From CAG-103 sp048217285 (GTDB lineage: Bacteria; Bacillota; Clostridia; Oscillospirales; Oscillospiraceae), in NCBI GenBank assembly GCA_048217285.1, contig DBFWVW010000040.1:1-21417 (forward strand): a DNA stretch of 21,417 nucleotides, given 5' to 3'. Below the pieces are notes generated by a model that was given only the letters and a program-made list of their open reading frames with translations, did not search any database and was not told where the DNA came from. Below, piece by piece: positions 1 through 6,780 of this stretch; position 1 is the stretch's first letter, and each line of letters starts with the position of its first letter. The translations under genes and the position numbers were made by a program.

Positions 1-34
1 GACTGACGTAGTCCCTATTTTCACACTTTTTATT

Positions 35-60
35 AGACCAGCACTTTGTGGTGGTCTTTT
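35..60 (+). terminator. Intrinsic terminator of an unseen left-hand gene
   Basis: An imperfect 10-bp stem (agaccagcac with gtggtggtct, one G-G mismatch) has a 3-nt loop and is followed by a run of T. No gene ends inside the window before it, so it probably closes a transcript that begins left of base 1. Confidence 0.6.
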
Positions 61-106
61 TGTGTTGCCCTTTTGCTCTACCTGCTGCCTGTAAATTTTT
101 CTTCGC

Positions 107-134
107 TCAAGTCCTGTTTCGGACTTGACTTTTT
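107..134 (+). terminator. Second tandem intrinsic terminator
   Basis: A perfect 8-bp stem (tcaagtcc with ggacttga) surrounds the loop tgtttc and is followed by CTTTTT. It lies about 50 bp after the first terminator, with no credible gene between the two. It is either a back-up terminator for the same left-hand transcript or the end of a short untranslated RNA. Confidence 0.6.
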
Positions 135-137
135 ATT

Positions 138-318
138 TGCAGGCTTTCTGGCAAAGCCGCCGGTGCGGCGGCGGAGAAATTTTCCCATCGGGCGGAGCGT
201 CTGCTCCCCCGCATCCCATTGTACCCAAAGCGGCGGCATTTGGCAACGGCTTTTGCGCCGCAGCGGGCATTTTTTCCGGCCGCAGGATGGAAAATACGCA
301 GAAAATGTGAAAATCATC
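138..318. other. GC-rich intergenic stretch with small hairpins
   Basis: No credible gene is seen here. The stretch contains short perfect inverted repeats: ggcttt/aaagcc at 142-158, gccgcc/ggcggc at 156-172, and ggagc/gctcc near 194-208. Reading frames that cross it show no family resemblance. It may be only the upstream region of rpmB. A structured RNA cannot be excluded by eye. Confidence 0.4.
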
Positions 319-347
319 TTGCAATCGGCGGGGGTTTCTGCTATTAT
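319..347 (+). promoter_or_regulatory. Sigma-A-type promoter of rpmB
   Basis: A -35 box TTGCAA (319-324) and a -10 box TATTAT (342-347) are separated by exactly 17 nt. They lie 46 nt upstream of the rpmB start codon, in the right orientation. Matches to the consensus are 4/6 and 5/6. Confidence 0.7.
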
Positions 348-393
348 GAGAAAGCTGTTCTCGCAGACAATAGAGAAGGAGGTGCTTCAACCA

Positions 394-582
394 ATGGCAA
401 AATGTCAGTTTTGCGACAAGGGCGTGAGCTTCGGCATCAAAGTGAGCCACTCTCACCGCCGCTCGAACCGCACTTGGAAACCCAATGTGAAGCGCGTCAA
501 GGCCATCGTGGACGGCAAACCCCAGCACGTCTACGCATGCACCCGCTGCCTCCGCAGCGGCAAGGTCACCCGCGCTGTGTGA
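394..582 (+). CDS. rpmB: 50S ribosomal protein L28
   Basis: This is a 62-residue structural protein of the large ribosomal subunit. The start at 394 is set by a near-perfect Shine-Dalgarno site (GAAGGAGGTG, 375-384) about 9 nt upstream. Longer in-frame extensions run through the promoter and can be discarded. The protein begins MAKCQFCDKG and carries two CxxC pairs (C4/C7 and C49/C52), so it is the zinc-ribbon form of L28. The SHSHRRSNRTWKPN segment is typical of the family, and the length is normal. The gene stands alone, with its own promoter at 319-347 and a strong terminator 22 nt after the stop. The next genes on the right are on the opposite strand. Confidence 0.97.
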   Translation: MAKCQFCDKGVSFGIKVSHSHRRSNRTWKPNVKRVKAIVDGKPQHVYACTRCLRSGKVTRAV

Positions 583-604
583 ATTGCACTACAATGCACC
601 GAAC

Positions 605-633
605 AAGGCTCGCCCGATTGGGCGAGCCTTTTT
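605..633 (+). terminator. rpmB intrinsic terminator
   Basis: A perfect 11-bp stem (aaggctcgccc with gggcgagcctt) has the 4-nt loop gatt and is followed by TTTTT. It begins 22 nt after the rpmB stop codon. Confidence 0.92.
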
Positions 634-639
634 CGCATA

Positions 640-760
640 TTCGGGCCTTGCACCGCACCCTCAAGCCCTCCCCTTGAGGGGAAGGCAACGCCAACCAGCG
701 GTGCGGTGCACCTGCAAGGGGAAGGCTGAAAAGGTGCACGCCGAATCGGGGGAAGGTTTT
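640..760. repeat. Dispersed inverted-repeat element, copy A
   Basis: An outer 11-bp inverted repeat (tgcaccgcacc 649-659, ggtgcggtgca 700-710) encloses a second hairpin (gccctcccc / ggggaaggc, 665-686, one mismatch). Further ggggaagg and gtgcac motifs follow to about 760. Read on the minus strand, the order AGCCTTCCCC, TGCACCGCACC, then a CCTTCCCC hairpin matches the plus-strand sequence at 17613-17683. I take the two as copies of one non-coding repeat family. The outer boundaries are approximate. No gene is seen in 634-921 apart from this element and the atp terminator. Confidence 0.6.
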
Positions 761-811
761 CTTGAGCACTGGCTTCGCGCCGGGAATGTCCGCGCGGCGG
801 GCGGAAAACGC

Positions 812-846
812 AAAAATGTCTGCGTAAGTGAATACGCAGACATTTT
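812..846 (-). terminator. atp operon terminator (probably bidirectional)
   Basis: A perfect 14-bp stem (aaaatgtctgcgta 813-826, tacgcagacatttt 833-846) has a 6-nt loop. On the minus strand it ends in TTTTT. It lies 76 nt after the atpC stop. The A/T-flanked symmetry means it could also stop transcription coming from rpmB. Confidence 0.85.
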
Positions 847-921
847 CTCATATCATGTGGGAAATTGCAACCCCACCACAGTCCGGACAATGGGACAGTG
901 CGGGGGATCTCCGGTCGTTTT

Positions 922-1338
922 TTATCCGTTTTTGCGCCAGAGCTCCACGGCGCGGATGCGCGCGCGGGCGCGGGCCAGCGCCGCCTCAGGTGCGGAGACA
1001 TTCATCTCCATGCCGCGGGTCTCAAGGTCCGATTCGGCACGGCGCAGCGCCGCCTCGGCGCGGGGCAGGTCAATATCCGGCGCGGGCTCGGCCGTGCGGG
1101 CGAGCACGGTCACGGTATTGGCCGCGACGTTCACGGTGCCGGGACTCACGGCGCAGTAGTGCTCCGCACCGCCGGCTGTGTAGCGCACGACGCCGCTCAC
1201 GAGCGCGCCGAGCAGCGGCGCATGGCCCGGCAGGACGCCGGCCTCGCCGTCGGCAAGGGGAAGCGTGACCTGCACGGCCTGTGTGTCCACGGCCGCGCCG
1301 CCGGCCGTGACGATCTCCAGATGCAGTGTATCGGCCAT
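922..1338 (-). CDS. atpC: ATP synthase F1 subunit epsilon
   Basis: Epsilon is a 138-residue central-stalk subunit. It couples rotation of the c-ring to gamma and can inhibit ATP hydrolysis. The N-terminal part, from MADTLHLEIVTAGG through the GEAGVLPGHAPLL motif (about residues 45-60), is the conserved beta-sandwich domain. The C-terminal third is rich in Ala, Arg and Glu and fits the two-helix domain. I chose the ATG at 1338 because the fold begins there and a GTGAGG ribosome site lies 6 nt upstream. Upstream in-frame sequence overlaps atpD and has no epsilon character. The gene follows the atpD stop by 8 nt and is the last gene of the operon, with the terminator at 812-846 downstream. Confidence 0.95.
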   Translation of the reverse strand: MADTLHLEIVTAGGAAVDTQAVQVTLPLADGEAGVLPGHAPLLGALVSGVVRYTAGGAEHYCAVSPGTVNVAANTVTVLARTAEPAPDIDLPRAEAALRRAESDLETRGMEMNVSAPEAALARARARIRAVELWRKNG

Positions 1339-1346
1339 GGCGTGCC

Positions 1347-2735
1347 TCACTGGAGCGCGTCGCGCTTGCGCAGCACGTCGTCGATCGAGCCGCAAAACAG
1401 GAATGCCTGCTCGGGAATGTCGTCGCACTCGCCGCCGAGAATGGCCTCAAAGCCGCGGATGGTCTCCTCGAGCGGGACGTACTTGCCGGCCATGCCGGTG
1501 AAGTTTTCCGCCACGTGGAACGGCTGCGACAAAAAGCGCTGGATGCGCCGCGCGCGGTTGACGGCGGCCTTGTCCTCCACGCTCAGCTCGTCCATGCCGA
1601 GCACGGCGATGATGTCCTGCAGATCCTTGTACTTTTGCAGCACGCGCTGCACGGCGCGCGCGGTGTCGTAGTGCCGGCGGCCGAGAATGTCCGGCTCGAG
1701 GATGCGCGACGTGGAGCCGAGCGGATCGACGGCCGGGTAGATGCCCAGCTCCGAAATGCTGCGGTCGAGCACGGTCGTGGCGTCGAGGTGGGCAAAGGTC
1801 GTGGCCGGGGCGGGGTCGGTCAGGTCGTCGGCGGGGACATAGATCGCCTGCACGCTCGTGACCGAGCCGTTGCGCGTGGACGTGATGCGCTCCTGCAGCT
1901 TGCCCATCTCGGTGGCGAGCGTGGGCTGATAGCCGACGGCGGAGGGCATACGGCCGAGCAGGGCCGACACCTCGCTGCCCGCCTGCGTGAAGCGGAAGAT
2001 GTTGTCGATAAACAGCAGCACGTCCTGGCCGGACTCGTCGCGGAAGTTTTCCGCGATCGTCAGACCCGACAGCGGCACGCGCAGACGCGCGCCGGGCGGC
2101 TCGTTCATCTGGCCGAAAACGAGTGCGGTCTTGCTGATGACGCCGGACTCGTTCATCTCGTTCCAGAGGTCGTTGCCCTCGCGCGAGCGCTCGCCCACGC
2201 CGGCAAAGACGGAGTAGCCGCCGTGCTCGTAGGCGATGTTGCGGATCAGCTCCATGATGAGCACGGTCTTGCCGACACCCGCGCCGCCGAACAGGCCGAT
2301 CTTGCCGCCCTTGGCGTAGGGCGCGAGCAGGTCGACGACCTTGATGCCCGTCTCGAGCAGCTCGGTCGCGGGGGCGATGTCCGTAAAGGCCGGGGCCTCA
2401 CGGTGGATGGGCAGATATTCCGTGGCGTTGACGGGGCCTTTGCCGTCGATCGGCTCGCCGATGACGTTGAACATACGGCCGAGCGTTGCCTCGCCGACGG
2501 GCATTTTCACGCTCGTGCCGGTGTCCACCGCGACGCAGCCGCGCTGCAGCCCGTCGGTGGAAAAGAGCGAGATGCAGCGCACCGCATTGTCGCCGAGCTG
2601 CTGCACCGCCTCCATGACGATGCGCCGCTCGCCTGCGTGCACCTCGATGGCGTTGTTGATCTCCGGCAGCTTTCCGGCCGGGAACTGCACGTCCACCACC
2701 GGGCCGATGACCCTTTTGACGATACCGTTTTCCAT
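1347..2735 (-). CDS. atpD: ATP synthase F1 subunit beta (catalytic)
   Basis: This 462-residue protein is the catalytic subunit that makes or hydrolyses ATP in the cytoplasmic F1 head. The P-loop GGAGVGKT is at residues 150-157. The GERSREGND segment holds the catalytic glutamate E182, LLFIDN is the Walker B strand (240-245), and the DELSEED loop appears as DELSVED (382-388). The length is normal for the family. The ATG at 2735 has a GGGAG ribosome site close upstream. The gene lies 40 nt after atpG and 8 nt before atpC, in the usual alpha-gamma-beta-epsilon order. Nothing in the sequence suggests loss of function. Confidence 0.98.
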   Translation of the reverse strand: MENGIVKRVIGPVVDVQFPAGKLPEINNAIEVHAGERRIVMEAVQQLGDNAVRCISLFSTDGLQRGCVAVDTGTSVKMPVGEATLGRMFNVIGEPIDGKGPVNATEYLPIHREAPAFTDIAPATELLETGIKVVDLLAPYAKGGKIGLFGGAGVGKTVLIMELIRNIAYEHGGYSVFAGVGERSREGNDLWNEMNESGVISKTALVFGQMNEPPGARLRVPLSGLTIAENFRDESGQDVLLFIDNIFRFTQAGSEVSALLGRMPSAVGYQPTLATEMGKLQERITSTRNGSVTSVQAIYVPADDLTDPAPATTFAHLDATTVLDRSISELGIYPAVDPLGSTSRILEPDILGRRHYDTARAVQRVLQKYKDLQDIIAVLGMDELSVEDKAAVNRARRIQRFLSQPFHVAENFTGMAGKYVPLEETIRGFEAILGGECDDIPEQAFLFCGSIDDVLRKRDALQ

Positions 2736-2775
2736 ACGTTCTCCCTTCGTGGGACGCGGCGCTGCCGCCGCGGTG

Positions 2776-3648
2776 TTAGTTCGATTTGTCCGATTTTTTC
2801 AGCGCGGCGCTGCCGCCGACGATCTCGGAGATCTCCGTCGTGATCGCGGCCTGGCGCGCGCGGTTGAACTCCAGGTTCAGTTCCTCGATGAGCTCCGCCG
2901 TCGAGTCCGTGGCGGCGGTCATCGCGGTCATGCGCGCGGCGTGCTCGCCCACGCGCGCTTCGAGCATCACGGCGTAGACCGTGTTGTTCAGGTACAGCTC
3001 GAGCACGTTGTCGAGCACGGTCTGCGCGTCCGGCACGAACAGATAGTTGTTGTTCGCGGCGGGCACGCCGGCCTCCGGCGCGGCGGGCAGCAGCTGCCGG
3101 TGCACCGGTGTCTGGTGCAGCACGGAGTCAAAGCGCTGGTAGACGAGATGGATCTCGTCCGCCTCGCCGGTGCGGTAGAGGTTTTTGAGCGCCTCGGCGA
3201 TCTCGAGCGCCTCGGCCATGGTGGGCGTGTCGCTCAGGTCGGAGAAGATCTGCCGCACGGGCAGGCCCGTGCCGGCGAGCACGTCGCGTCCCCAGCGGCC
3301 GCACACGATCACGGAGCAGGGGCGCGCCTCGGCGCGCACGAGCCCCTCGAGATGGCGCAGCAGCAGCTGGTTATACGCCCCGCACAGCCCGCGGTTGCCC
3401 CAGAACACCACGTAGCACACGTGCCCGACGCGCCGCCGGGGCATGAGATACGGGTGCTCAAAGCTCGCGTCGCCGGCGAGCAGGGCACTGAGCACGGCCT
3501 GACTCTTGTCTGCGAACAGGCGCACGCCCGCAAGACTCGTCTGTGTCTTGCGCAGCTTCGACACGGCGATCATTTTCATCGTGCGGGTGATCTGCTGCGT
3601 GCTGTTCACACTGCGGATGCGCGCGCGGATCTTATGCAGGTTCGTCAA
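2776..3648 (-). CDS. atpG: ATP synthase F1 subunit gamma
   Basis: Gamma is the 290-residue rotor shaft inside the alpha3-beta3 ring. The N-terminal signature (HKIRARIRSVNSTQQITRTM, residues 5-24) and the C-terminal segment (ELNLEFNRARQAAITTEISE, about 256-275) form the family's antiparallel coiled coil. The start is a TTG at 3648, preceded by AAAGGAG with 10-nt spacing. No better ATG fits the conserved N-terminus. The length is normal. The gene sits 40 nt after the b-delta-alpha fusion gene and 40 nt before atpD. The gamma sequence shows no obvious adaptation to the unusual fusion next to it. Confidence 0.96.
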   Translation of the reverse strand: MTNLHKIRARIRSVNSTQQITRTMKMIAVSKLRKTQTSLAGVRLFADKSQAVLSALLAGDASFEHPYLMPRRRVGHVCYVVFWGNRGLCGAYNQLLLRHLEGLVRAEARPCSVIVCGRWGRDVLAGTGLPVRQIFSDLSDTPTMAEALEIAEALKNLYRTGEADEIHLVYQRFDSVLHQTPVHRQLLPAAPEAGVPAANNNYLFVPDAQTVLDNVLELYLNNTVYAVMLEARVGEHAARMTAMTAATDSTAELIEELNLEFNRARQAAITTEISEIVGGSAALKKSDKSN

Positions 3649-3688
3649 GGTGCTTTCGCTCCTTTCTGCCGGCGGCGGGGAATGAAAT

Positions 3689-5935
3689 TCATAGATTTTT
3701 CAGGGTCTCGGCGGCGAGCTCCCGCAGGCGGTCGAGCGCCTCGGACGGCAGCTTTTTGCCGCTGTGCACGAGCGCGTGCAGCTCCGGATACGTCCGGTGA
3801 ATGCGCGCGAGCAGAGCCTCGGTATAGCGCGGCACGTCCTCGACGGCGATCGTGTCCGTGTACCCCTCACCGGCGGCGAAGAGCACCGCGACCTGATCGG
3901 CTGCGTCCATGGGCGCGTACTGCGGCTGCTTCAAGAGCTCCGTCATGCGGCTGCCGCGCGCGAGCGTGTCGCGCGTGGCCTTGTCCAGATCGGAGCCGAA
4001 CTGCGCGAACGACGCCAGCTCCCGGTACTGCGCCAGATCCATGCGCAGCCGGCCGGCGACCTGCTTCATGGCGCCGAGCTGCGCCGCGCCGCCGACACGC
4101 GACACGGACAGGCCCACGTTGATGGCCGGGCGCACGCCGGCGTGGAACAGATCCGTCTCGAGGAAGATCTGCCCGTCGGTGATGGAGATGACATTCGTCG
4201 GGATGTAGGCCGAGATGTCGCCGGCCTGCGTCTCGATGATGGGCAGGGCGGTCATGCTGCCGCCGCCGGCCGCGTCGCTCAGGCGCGCGGCGCGCTCGAG
4301 CAGGCGGGAGTGCAGATAAAACACGTCGCCGGGGTAGGCCTCGCGTCCGGGCGGACGCTGCAGCAGCAGGGAAATTTCACGGTAAGCCACGGCCTGCTTC
4401 GACAGGTCGTCGTAGACGATGAGCACGTCGCGCCCGCGGTACATGAAGTACTCGCCGATGGCGGCGCCCGCATAGGGCGCGATGTAGAGCATGGGCGCGG
4501 TCTCCGACGCGTGCGCGCACACGACGGTGGTGTAGGCCATGGCACCGCGGTCGCGCAGCTTCTGCACGACGCCCGCGACGGTCGATTCCTTCTGGCCGAT
4601 GGCCACGTAGATGCACAGCACGCCGGTGTCCTTCTGGTTGAGGATGGCGTCGATGGCGATGGCGGTCTTGCCGGTCTGGCGGTCGCCGATGATGAGCTCG
4701 CGCTGGCCGCGGCCGATCGGCACGAGCGCGTCGATGGCCTTGATGCCGGTCTGCAGCGGGACGCTCACGCCCTTGCGCGCGATGACGCCGGGCGCGGGGC
4801 TTTCGATGGCGCGGCGCTCCGTCGTGCGGATGGGGCCGAGGCCGTCGATCGGCCGGCCGAGCGCGTCGACGACGCGGCCGGTCATTTCTTCGCCCACGGG
4901 CACGGACGTGATCTGCCCCGTGCGGCGCACGCGGTCGCCCTCCTGCAGGTGGCCGTAGGGCCCGAGCAGTACGACGCCGATGTCCTCGCGGCCGAGGTCC
5001 ATGACCATGCCGCGCAGCGTGCCGTCAAAGGCCAGCAGCTCGCCGGCCATGACGTCGGCCAGGCCGCGGATGCGGCAGATGCCGTCCGACAGGCTCGTCA
5101 CGACGCCGGACTGGAACACGTCGATGGCGACGTGCGTATCCGCGAGCTTGGCGCGGATGCACGCGGCCAGATCGGGCTGTTCGTCCGTGGTGTGCAGGAC
5201 ACTGTTGGCCGCGTCCTGCTCGAGCAGGTCGAGCGCGTGGCGCAGCGTGCCGTCATAGTGCGTGTCACCGATGCGCAGGCAGATGCCGCCGATCAGCTCC
5301 GGGCGCACGGTCGTCATGCACGTGACGTGGCCGTAGGCGCGCGTGAGCGTGTCCGTCAGCGACCGGAGCGCGGCGGCGGGCAGCGGCTCGGCCGATTCGA
5401 CCGTCACGGTCAGCGTGCCGGTCTCGGCGAGGGCGAGCGCGTCGCTCGGCTGGGTGGTCAGATGCTCGCCGATGTGGGCGAGGAAGTCGTCGATCAGTTT
5501 TGCGCGCGCGGGTGCGAACGCGTCCTGCGCCAGCACACCGGCGGCAGCGGCCGTGATGCGGCCGATGGCCGCGTCGCTCACGCGGTCTTCCATGTCGCTG
5601 CGCAGCTGCGCCTCGGTCTGCTGCGCGCTGCGGCGCACGGCTTCGGCCTCGCGCGCGGTCTCTTCGGCGGCGGCCGCGGTGTTGGCTTCGGCCTGACGCT
5701 GCGCGTCCGCAAGCTGGGAGCGCGCCTGCGCGTCGGCCGCCTGCTGCGCCTCGGCGATGTCCTCGGCGGTGTGGCGGGCCTGATCCTGCGCGTCGGCCGC
5801 GCGGCCGAGCGCGTCGGCGATGCGCTCTTTCCGGTCGTGGAAGAGCTTGCGGATGCGCTTGCGCGTCAGGAAGATCAGCGCGCCGGCCAGCAGCAGGAAG
5901 TTGAAGATGGGGCCGATGGCTCTCAGAAACTCCAT
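3689..5935 (-). CDS. atpA: Fused ATP synthase subunits b, delta (C-terminal domain) and alpha
   Basis: One uninterrupted 748-residue frame contains three ATP synthase subunits. Residues 1-157 are a b-type stator subunit: a membrane segment at about 5-23, then a long Ala/Gln/Glu-rich coiled coil ending in LIDDFLAHIGEHL. Residues about 165-240 match only the C-terminal domain of delta (VTVESAEPLP, PELIGGICLRIGD, YDGTLRHALDLL). The delta N-terminal helical domain is missing. Residues about 253-748 are a complete alpha subunit: SLSDGICRIRGLADVMAGE, P-loop GDRQTGKT at 417-424, VYDDLSK at 507-513, and the arginine-finger segment VGLSVSRVGG with R613. The ATG at 5935 has a weak AAAGGGGG site 10 nt upstream. 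No ATG, GTG or TTG lies in frame in the delta-alpha linker before alpha homology begins. It takes the place of atpH and atpA between atpF and atpG. Domain identity is certain; how the fusion assembles is unknown. Confidence 0.95.
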   Translation of the reverse strand: MEFLRAIGPIFNFLLLAGALIFLTRKRIRKLFHDRKERIADALGRAADAQDQARHTAEDIAEAQQAADAQARSQLADAQRQAEANTAAAAEETAREAEAVRRSAQQTEAQLRSDMEDRVSDAAIGRITAAAAGVLAQDAFAPARAKLIDDFLAHIGEHLTTQPSDALALAETGTLTVTVESAEPLPAAALRSLTDTLTRAYGHVTCMTTVRPELIGGICLRIGDTHYDGTLRHALDLLEQDAANSVLHTTDEQPDLAACIRAKLADTHVAIDVFQSGVVTSLSDGICRIRGLADVMAGELLAFDGTLRGMVMDLGREDIGVVLLGPYGHLQEGDRVRRTGQITSVPVGEEMTGRVVDALGRPIDGLGPIRTTERRAIESPAPGVIARKGVSVPLQTGIKAIDALVPIGRGQRELIIGDRQTGKTAIAIDAILNQKDTGVLCIYVAIGQKESTVAGVVQKLRDRGAMAYTTVVCAHASETAPMLYIAPYAGAAIGEYFMYRGRDVLIVYDDLSKQAVAYREISLLLQRPPGREAYPGDVFYLHSRLLERAARLSDAAGGGSMTALPIIETQAGDISAYIPTNVISITDGQIFLETDLFHAGVRPAINVGLSVSRVGGAAQLGAMKQVAGRLRMDLAQYRELASFAQFGSDLDKATRDTLARGSRMTELLKQPQYAPMDAADQVAVLFAAGEGYTDTIAVEDVPRYTEALLARIHRTYPELHALVHSGKKLPSEALDRLRELAAETLKNL

Positions 5936-5973
5936 GACGTCGGCGCCCCCTTTCGATTCATTTCATTCATGGC

Positions 5974-6453
5974 TCAGCCCTCATGCGCGGGGGCGACCCA
6001 TTGCCGGATCTGCGCGGCGTTCTGCTCGGCGGCGGCGCTGCCGAGCAGCCCGGCGGTCAGCGCCGTGACGAGCTCAGGCAGTTTCGCGTCCACAGCGGCG
6101 GCGGTGGCGGCTTCCTCGTCGCGCACGCGCGCGCGCATGGCGCGCGTGGCCTGTGCGGCCTCCTGGTGCGCGCTCTTCAGCGCCTGGGCGCGCTTGCGCT
6201 CGGCTGCGCTCTTGGCCTCGGCCAGCAGCGCGTCCGCCGCGGCAGTCTGCTTGCGCTGCGCCTCGCTGCGTTCGCGCGCGGCTGCGTCGAGCTGCTGCTG
6301 GGCGGTGCGTCCGGCGCTGAGCCCGTCCTGAATGCGCGCGTCGCGCGCGGCCATGAACGATACCAGCGGGTCAAACAGCAGCTTCTTCAAAACCACCAGC
6401 AGCACGAAAAAGCAGATCACCGTCCAGATCAGTTCGGAGATGTTGATGCTCAA
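5974..6453 (-). CDS. atpF: ATP synthase Fo subunit b
   Basis: This is a 159-residue peripheral-stalk subunit. One membrane segment lies at about residues 8-25 (TVICFFVLLVVLKKLLFDP). A long charged Ala/Gln/Arg-rich helix follows, with the usual b-subunit character. I chose the TTG at 6453 because AGGGAGG lies 8 nt upstream and the next residues (SINISELIWT) match b-subunit N-termini. A longer ATG start at 6498 would overlap the end of atpE and add 15 residues without family character. The gene lies between atpE and the b-delta-alpha fusion. The operon therefore encodes two different b-type chains, as in organisms with b and b-prime, but here the second one is tied to delta and alpha. Confidence 0.93.
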   Translation of the reverse strand: MSINISELIWTVICFFVLLVVLKKLLFDPLVSFMAARDARIQDGLSAGRTAQQQLDAAARERSEAQRKQTAAADALLAEAKSAAERKRAQALKSAHQEAAQATRAMRARVRDEEAATAAAVDAKLPELVTALTAGLLGSAAAEQNAAQIRQWVAPAHEG

Positions 6454-6481
6454 AGCGTGTGCCTCCCTTGCTCCGTGCCGT

Positions 6482-6712
6482 TCAGCCGATCTTGCCAATC
6501 AGCAGAAACGCGATCAGCAGGCCGTAGATCGTCAGCGATTCGAGCAGGCCCATGGCGATGATCATGTTCGAGCGGATGGTGCCGGCGGCCTCGGGCTGGC
6601 GCGCGATGGCGTCCATGGCGTGGGCGGCGGCCAGACCCTGACCGATGCCGGGGCCAATGGTGCTGATGGCGATGGCGAGCGCGGCGGCGATCGCGATGAT
6701 TCCGGTTGACAT
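6482..6712 (-). CDS. atpE: ATP synthase Fo subunit c (ring proteolipid)
   Basis: This 76-residue hairpin of two membrane helices forms the rotating c-ring. The polar loop ARQPEA is at residues 37-42, and the ion-binding carboxylate is E58 in helix 2 (MGLLESLTIYG). Q25 in GPGIGQG, E58-S59 and Y63 line up, with a constant offset of 7, with Q32, E65-S66 and Y70 of the Na+-binding ring of Ilyobacter tartaricus. The residue after the serine is Leu instead of the Thr found there. This suggests Na+ rather than H+ coupling, but sequence alone does not settle it. The ATG at 6712 has a TAGGAGG site with normal spacing. The gene lies between atpB and atpF. Confidence 0.97.
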   Translation of the reverse strand: MSTGIIAIAAALAIAISTIGPGIGQGLAAAHAMDAIARQPEAAGTIRSNMIIAMGLLESLTIYGLLIAFLLIGKIG

Positions 6713-6780
6713 AACTCTTTTCCTCCTAATTTTTCTTGGATATCTGAATCTTCTTTCCTTGTGCGTTTATGGGATGCGCG

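Noticed and set aside
1326..2843. Plus-strand frame of 505 codons opposite atpD
   Set aside because: Shadow of atpD with no family resemblance and no ribosome site.
5108..5140. Internal GTG near fusion residue 273 as an alternative alpha start
   Set aside because: It has no Shine-Dalgarno site and lies inside the conserved alpha N-terminal region, so it would give a truncated alpha.
3689..5935. That the b-delta-alpha fusion is a frameshift or missed-stop artefact
   Set aside because: The three domains lie in one frame over the whole length, with no stop, no repeated base run at the joints and no lost domain motif in alpha. An error that removed an intergenic region, the delta N-terminal domain and the alpha start while keeping frame is unlikely.
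3764..6331. Long plus-strand frame of 855 codons
   Set aside because: It is the antisense shadow of the atp fusion gene and atpF. It has no recognisable domain and an Arg/His/Gly/Asp-rich composition typical of reverse frames in GC-rich DNA.
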